Source: Treponema maltophilum ATCC 51939 (lineage in GTDB: Bacteria > Spirochaetota > Spirochaetia > Treponematales > Treponemataceae). Taken from it: a DNA stretch of 64,000 bases. Position 1 is the first letter of the stretch. Each line of letters starts with the position of its first letter. Of this stretch, positions 61,057-64,000 are shown in pieces. A program made the position numbers and the translations under genes. The stretch is from positions 745,583 to 809,582 of the forward strand of contig NZ_KE332518.1 in assembly GCF_000413055.1 (NCBI RefSeq). The letters are read 5' to 3'. Under the pieces are notes generated by a model. It was not told the origin of the DNA, did no database searches, and was given only the letters and a program-made list of their open reading frames with translations.

Positions 61057-61368
61057 ATGGCTCAAAAAATTTATGTCGGAAACATGAATTATGCTACTAC
61101 GGAAGATTCATTAAAAAATGCTTTTTCGCAGTACGGTGAAGTGGTATCGGCGGTTGTAATTAAAGACCGCTATACGGAACAATCGAAAGGTTTCGGTTTT
61201 GTGGAAATGGCCGATGATGCCGCGGCGGAGGCCGCCATTGCCGGTTTGAACGGAACCGAATTTGAAGGCCGCCGTATCCGCGTTAATAAAGCGGAGGACA
61301 GACCGCGCAATCCGCGCCCGCGTCCCTCCTATAACCGTTCCGAAGAAGGCGCAAACGCTTCTTACTGA
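61057..61368 (+). CDS. RRM-domain RNA-binding protein
   Basis: 103 aa. A single RNA recognition motif with RNP2 KIYVGNMNY and RNP1 KGFGFVEM, and a short basic/Pro-rich tail (RPRNPRPRPSYNRSEEG). Bacterial single-RRM proteins are often cold- or stress-induced in cyanobacteria and spirochaetes (family knowledge). ATG 61057 is chosen because GAGAGGA is six bases upstream; ATG 61051 is too close to it. The gene has its own promoter, a long leader and a terminator, so it is a single-gene unit. Confidence 0.92.
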   Translation: MAQKIYVGNMNYATTEDSLKNAFSQYGEVVSAVVIKDRYTEQSKGFGFVEMADDAAAEAAIAGLNGTEFEGRRIRVNKAEDRPRNPRPRPSYNRSEEGANASY

Positions 61369-61376
61369 GGCGGACA

Positions 61377-61414
61377 AAGGACTTCGTTCCCTTTGCGGAA
61401 TGAAGTCCTTTTTT
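61377..61414 (+). terminator. Rho-independent terminator of the RRM-protein gene
   Basis: AAGGACTTC plus GTTCC pair with GGAAT plus GAAGTCCTT around a 6-nt loop, followed by T to 61414. Confidence 0.88.
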
Positions 61415-61421
61415 ATAAGCT

Positions 61422-62453
61422 ATGTCTTTTTTACCCGACGACTTCGGCGGTTTTATTGCGCCCGGCTGCGACCGCAGAACTTTTTTGGAAAATCTGCTGA
61501 AAAAAGCGCACATTGATTTTGACCCGATTACAACGGGAGACTGCGTCCACCTGTGTGTGCGCTTTCCTTCGAGCGCTTATAATTCGCTGTTCAAAATAAA
61601 AACGGTGCTTGTTCACTACGACAGAGCTTGTGCGCCCGACGGTTCGTTTATTACCCCCGGCGCGAACGACAATTCGGCTGCCGTGTTTCAGGTTTTGCGT
61701 TTTGCCGAGCGCCTCATGCACAATGAAATTCCTTTGCCCGGCGGCGTTCACAATATGCGTATTTTTTTTACCGACGGTGAAGAATTGGGCGCTTCTTCGG
61801 TTTCCGGTGCAAAAGCTCAGGGCGCGTTTGCACTCGCATCTCTTTTTCGAAAGCTCGGAATCATCAATGACGACGTTTTCGTGCTTGACGGCTGCGGGCG
61901 CGGCGACGTGTTGACTGTTTCCACCGCAGGAAAAAATTCGAACGCACCGCTCGGCTTTGCCAAACGGTTCGATGCGCTTTTTGCACATGCCTGTTCTTTG
62001 GCAAAAGAAGCCTCAAAAGGGAAGTGGATAAGCGTTCCCGTGCCTTACGGCGATAACGCGGGCTTTTTATCTTGCGGAATTCCGGCCGTGGCGCTTACGG
62101 TACTGCCGTCCGACGAAGCGGCGGTGTACATGCGTCAGCTGCAAAAAGATAAGGCCTTTGCGCAAGCGGTTATGAACCGCGGTGTCGCCGCCCACGGCGC
62201 GGGCTTTTTGTCGAAGGATCTTTCGGCAGGATCCGCTGCGGGGAAAAAAAATACGGCCGCGCTCTCTCCCGCCGCGGAACTGCGCAAAAAAGGAATCGAT
62301 CCCGCACAGTCTTTGCTTTTAAGCGAAAAACTTCCCCGCACGTGGCGGCTTATGCATACGATGCTCGATGACGAAACAAGCCTTACGCCGCAGTCGTTTG
62401 CGCTGATGGAACGCTTTTTGAATTTACTCGCCCTAAGCCGCCGCTGTGCGTAG
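61422..62453 (+). CDS. M28-family metallopeptidase-like protein
   Basis: 343 aa. Zinc-site candidates in the M28 order: VLVHYDRA, PGANDNSAAVFQVL (bridging Asp), FFTDGEELGASS (Glu pair) and VFVLDGCGRG; a late PYGDNAGFLSCGIPAVALTV region closes the site. There is no signal peptide, so it is probably cytoplasmic, an aminopeptidase or deacylase-like enzyme. The start ATG lies 7 bases after the terminator of the RRM gene and no Shine-Dalgarno is visible, so how it is expressed is unclear. It overlaps the next gene tail to tail by 21 bases. Confidence 0.75.
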   Translation: MSFLPDDFGGFIAPGCDRRTFLENLLKKAHIDFDPITTGDCVHLCVRFPSSAYNSLFKIKTVLVHYDRACAPDGSFITPGANDNSAAVFQVLRFAERLMHNEIPLPGGVHNMRIFFTDGEELGASSVSGAKAQGAFALASLFRKLGIINDDVFVLDGCGRGDVLTVSTAGKNSNAPLGFAKRFDALFAHACSLAKEASKGKWISVPVPYGDNAGFLSCGIPAVALTVLPSDEAAVYMRQLQKDKAFAQAVMNRGVAAHGAGFLSKDLSAGSAAGKKNTAALSPAAELRKKGIDPAQSLLLSEKLPRTWRLMHTMLDDETSLTPQSFALMERFLNLLALSRRCA

Positions 62454-62960
62454 GCCGAAAACCCATGATTCTTTCACATCGTATCCCATTTCATCGGTTC
62501 CGTATGCGAGAATTAAATACCAAGGGGCGGTTATTCCGTCAATTGTGTCTTCGTAATTTATTTTTACGTATGCAGGCGGGTCTATATTCGACCAATACAG
62601 TTTACCGCCGGATATGTTTATTAAAGCTCCTTTATTATAGAGACCCGTTTTTTCCAAATCCACCTTGTATTTTCCCGGCAATTCCATATACTCACCGTAA
62701 CCGTCTGAATACATCGGTTTCTCATGCCCGTTATACGATTTAAAAAACAGTATACCGTCTTTGACGGAATAAAAACCTGCGCCTTCCACAGAGCCTCCGA
62801 GATGCTTTTCGTAATACGTATAAGTTCCGTCTTGGGCAAACTTAAAACCGCCGAAGGAATTATCTATAAGATATTGTTTTAATTCGGTGTCGTTTTTTTG
62901 CTGTGTAAACGCCGGTAACAACAGCAATACGGTAATTAAAATACCGGTAATTTTTTTCAT
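62433..62960 (-). CDS. Small secreted protein of unknown function
   Basis: 175 aa. Signal peptide MKKITGILITVLLLLPAFTQ. The mature part is rich in Tyr/Gly strands (GFKFAQDGTYTYYEKHLGGS, AGFYSVKDGILFFKSYNG, KLYWSNIDPPAYVKI) and looks like a small beta-barrel or lipocalin-like fold. I do not recognise the family. It is 66 bases downstream of the esterase gene on the same strand, possibly in one transcript. Confidence 0.65.
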   Translation of the reverse strand: MKKITGILITVLLLLPAFTQQKNDTELKQYLIDNSFGGFKFAQDGTYTYYEKHLGGSVEGAGFYSVKDGILFFKSYNGHEKPMYSDGYGEYMELPGKYKVDLEKTGLYNKGALINISGGKLYWSNIDPPAYVKINYEDTIDGITAPWYLILAYGTDEMGYDVKESWVFGLRTAAA

Positions 62961-63026
62961 ACTTGTCTACTATAAATGCCGGAAATCCGCATCAAAAAAG
63001 AAAAAGTTTTCTTTAGGCAATATGTG

Positions 63027-63824
63027 CTATTCGGTGTCGGGGCAGAGCCAATCGATAACTTTTTTTATGCCGGCGTCCCAAAAGTTCCAGTCGTGAATGC
63101 CCGGACTTTCTTCATAGCGGTGTTCGATACCGTTTTCGGAAAGGAATCGGTGAAAATCCCTGTTCGCTTCGATCAAAAAATCTTCGGTGCCGCAGCCCAA
63201 ATAAAAGCGCGGGTAAAGCTCGCGCTTCGTTCTTTCTTTAAGGGATTTTGCGGCATTTTTATAAGTTTGTTCCATATTTTCTACGCTGCCGAATACGCTG
63301 TCGGCCCATTTTTGCGAAAACGACGGATTGTTTCCCGCAAGGTGAACCGAGTTTAAAAATGCCGATGACAAACCTGCCGCTGCGGAAAAAGTTTCAGGAT
63401 ACAGGCACGCGCTGCGGATCGCTCCGGCGCCGCCCATCGACAAACCCGCGATAAAAGTATCTTCACGCCGTTCGGAAAGATTGAACAGTGCGCGCGATGC
63501 GTTTACCAATTCTTCGCCGACATAGGTACCGTACCGTTCATTCGGCAAAGCGCCGTCGATGTAAAAACGGTTTTCCGCCGACGGCATAATAAGGGCAAGG
63601 TTTTTCTTTGCCGCGTATGCTCTTACGCAGGTCAGCGTGATCCAGTCGGTTTCGCAGCCCGATAAGCCGTGAAGCAAATACAGTGTTTTTAAACCTTTTT
63701 GAAATTGTGCGCTTTTTTTAAACGCGTCTTCTCCCTGTGCAGGTTTTTCTATCGGGATAAAAGCGCAAAAGGGTACGTTGCGCATAAGCGATTGAGAATA
63801 AAACTGTGCGTGAATAAGTGCCAT
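63027..63824 (-). CDS. Alpha/beta-hydrolase esterase (EstA/FrmB-like)
   Basis: 265 aa. LYLLHGLSGCETDWI oxyanion region, nucleophile Ser in FIAGLSMGGAGA, Asp in CGTEDFLIEAN and His in SPGIHDWNFWD complete the triad. The family includes S-formylglutathione hydrolases and tributyrin or acetyl esterases. No signal peptide, so it is cytoplasmic. AGGAG precedes ATG 63824. Substrate is not deducible. Confidence 0.85.
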   Translation of the reverse strand: MALIHAQFYSQSLMRNVPFCAFIPIEKPAQGEDAFKKSAQFQKGLKTLYLLHGLSGCETDWITLTCVRAYAAKKNLALIMPSAENRFYIDGALPNERYGTYVGEELVNASRALFNLSERREDTFIAGLSMGGAGAIRSACLYPETFSAAAGLSSAFLNSVHLAGNNPSFSQKWADSVFGSVENMEQTYKNAAKSLKERTKRELYPRFYLGCGTEDFLIEANRDFHRFLSENGIEHRYEESPGIHDWNFWDAGIKKVIDWLCPDTE

Positions 63825-63913
63825 AGATAACTCCTATAAAAAGTAACGGTGACGTTCAGTCGTTGCTTTTTATTATAACTTCTACCGTATTATTTTTGCG
63901 CATTAACGTTTTC

Positions 63914-63942
63914 TTGTCAATAATTTAATATTAAGATATACT
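63914..63942 (+). promoter_or_regulatory. Promoter of the gene starting at 63989
   Basis: TTGTCA (63914-63919), 17-nt spacer, TATACT (63937-63942), then GGAGA at 63978-63982. The reverse strand of the same site reads TTGACA and could serve the esterase gene. Confidence 0.65.
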
Positions 63943-63988
63943 GAACGGCGGCAAACGTTTTTTAATTTTTTGTAAGCGGAGATATTTG

Positions 63989-64000
63989 ATGAGCATACCC
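63989..64000 (+). CDS. Start of a further gene, 3' partial
   Basis: Only four codons (MSIP) lie inside the window. ATG 63989 has GGAGA six bases upstream and a good promoter, so a real gene is likely. Nothing can be said about its product. Confidence 0.5.

Overview
The window looks like a chromosomal segment of a Treponema-type spirochaete. The evidence is spirochaetal lipoboxes (short hydrophobic stretches ending in Ser-Cys or Thr-Cys), a DUF2715-like outer-membrane protein, very large Ig-repeat surface proteins, Rpn-type genes ending in GxxxGxxxG-rich tails, and the gene order rpsT - HU - lnt - bactofilin - rho - rpmE, which I recall from Treponema pallidum. Base composition is intermediate and genes are densely packed on both strands. 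I found no rRNA, tRNA or CRISPR array.

Layout. 1-4466: 3' end of an SDR epimerase fused to a zinc ribbon, mnmA, and two convergent envelope-associated genes (a degenerate M23-like protein and a membrane-anchored protein). 4556-9641: conserved housekeeping block rpsT, HU, lnt, bactofilin, rho, rpmE. 9619-13907: epmA and ttcA (divergent), a repeat-filled gap, then nicotinate phosphoribosyltransferase with a flavin-reductase-like gene. 14047-19643: a chemoreceptor gene broken by an in-frame TGA, a 773-aa lipoprotein and a glycosyltransferase. 19678-23093: decayed Rpn gene, hairpin repeats, murD, DUF2715-like porin. 23094-28277: tRNA-dihydrouridine synthase, CsoR-type metal sensor, and a FecBCD-type importer operon with a methyltransferase. 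28444-38512: a CUT1 sugar importer followed by a cell-wall sugar salvage set (RpiR-type regulator, anmK, namZ, nagZ, GNAT) that ends in a 5'-truncated TRAP permease. 38682-51032: e(P4)-type phosphatase and two giant Ig-like surface proteins of 1557 and 2129 aa. 51172-52955: toxin-antitoxin island (Phd/RelE, VapBC, orphan antitoxin, Rpn relic). 53033-64000: addB/addA recombination nuclease, hslO, an RRM protein with a long leader, an M28 peptidase, a secreted protein, an esterase, and the first codons of one more gene.

The most notable non-gene signals are: (1) a set of promoters whose -10 box ends exactly 6 nt before an ATG that lacks a Shine-Dalgarno sequence, which predicts leaderless mRNAs for anmK, namZ, murD, epmA and hslO; (2) a MITE-like inverted-repeat element present in a short form (7469-7576) and a longer form (11533-11919), the latter carrying a nested insert of four near-perfect hairpins between GGGCA direct repeats; (3) a duplicated VapBC operator next to gene remnants; and (4) several breakage events (MCP stop, DctM truncation, Rpn frameshifts). 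The annotation comes from reading the sequence and from family knowledge. No database search was possible.
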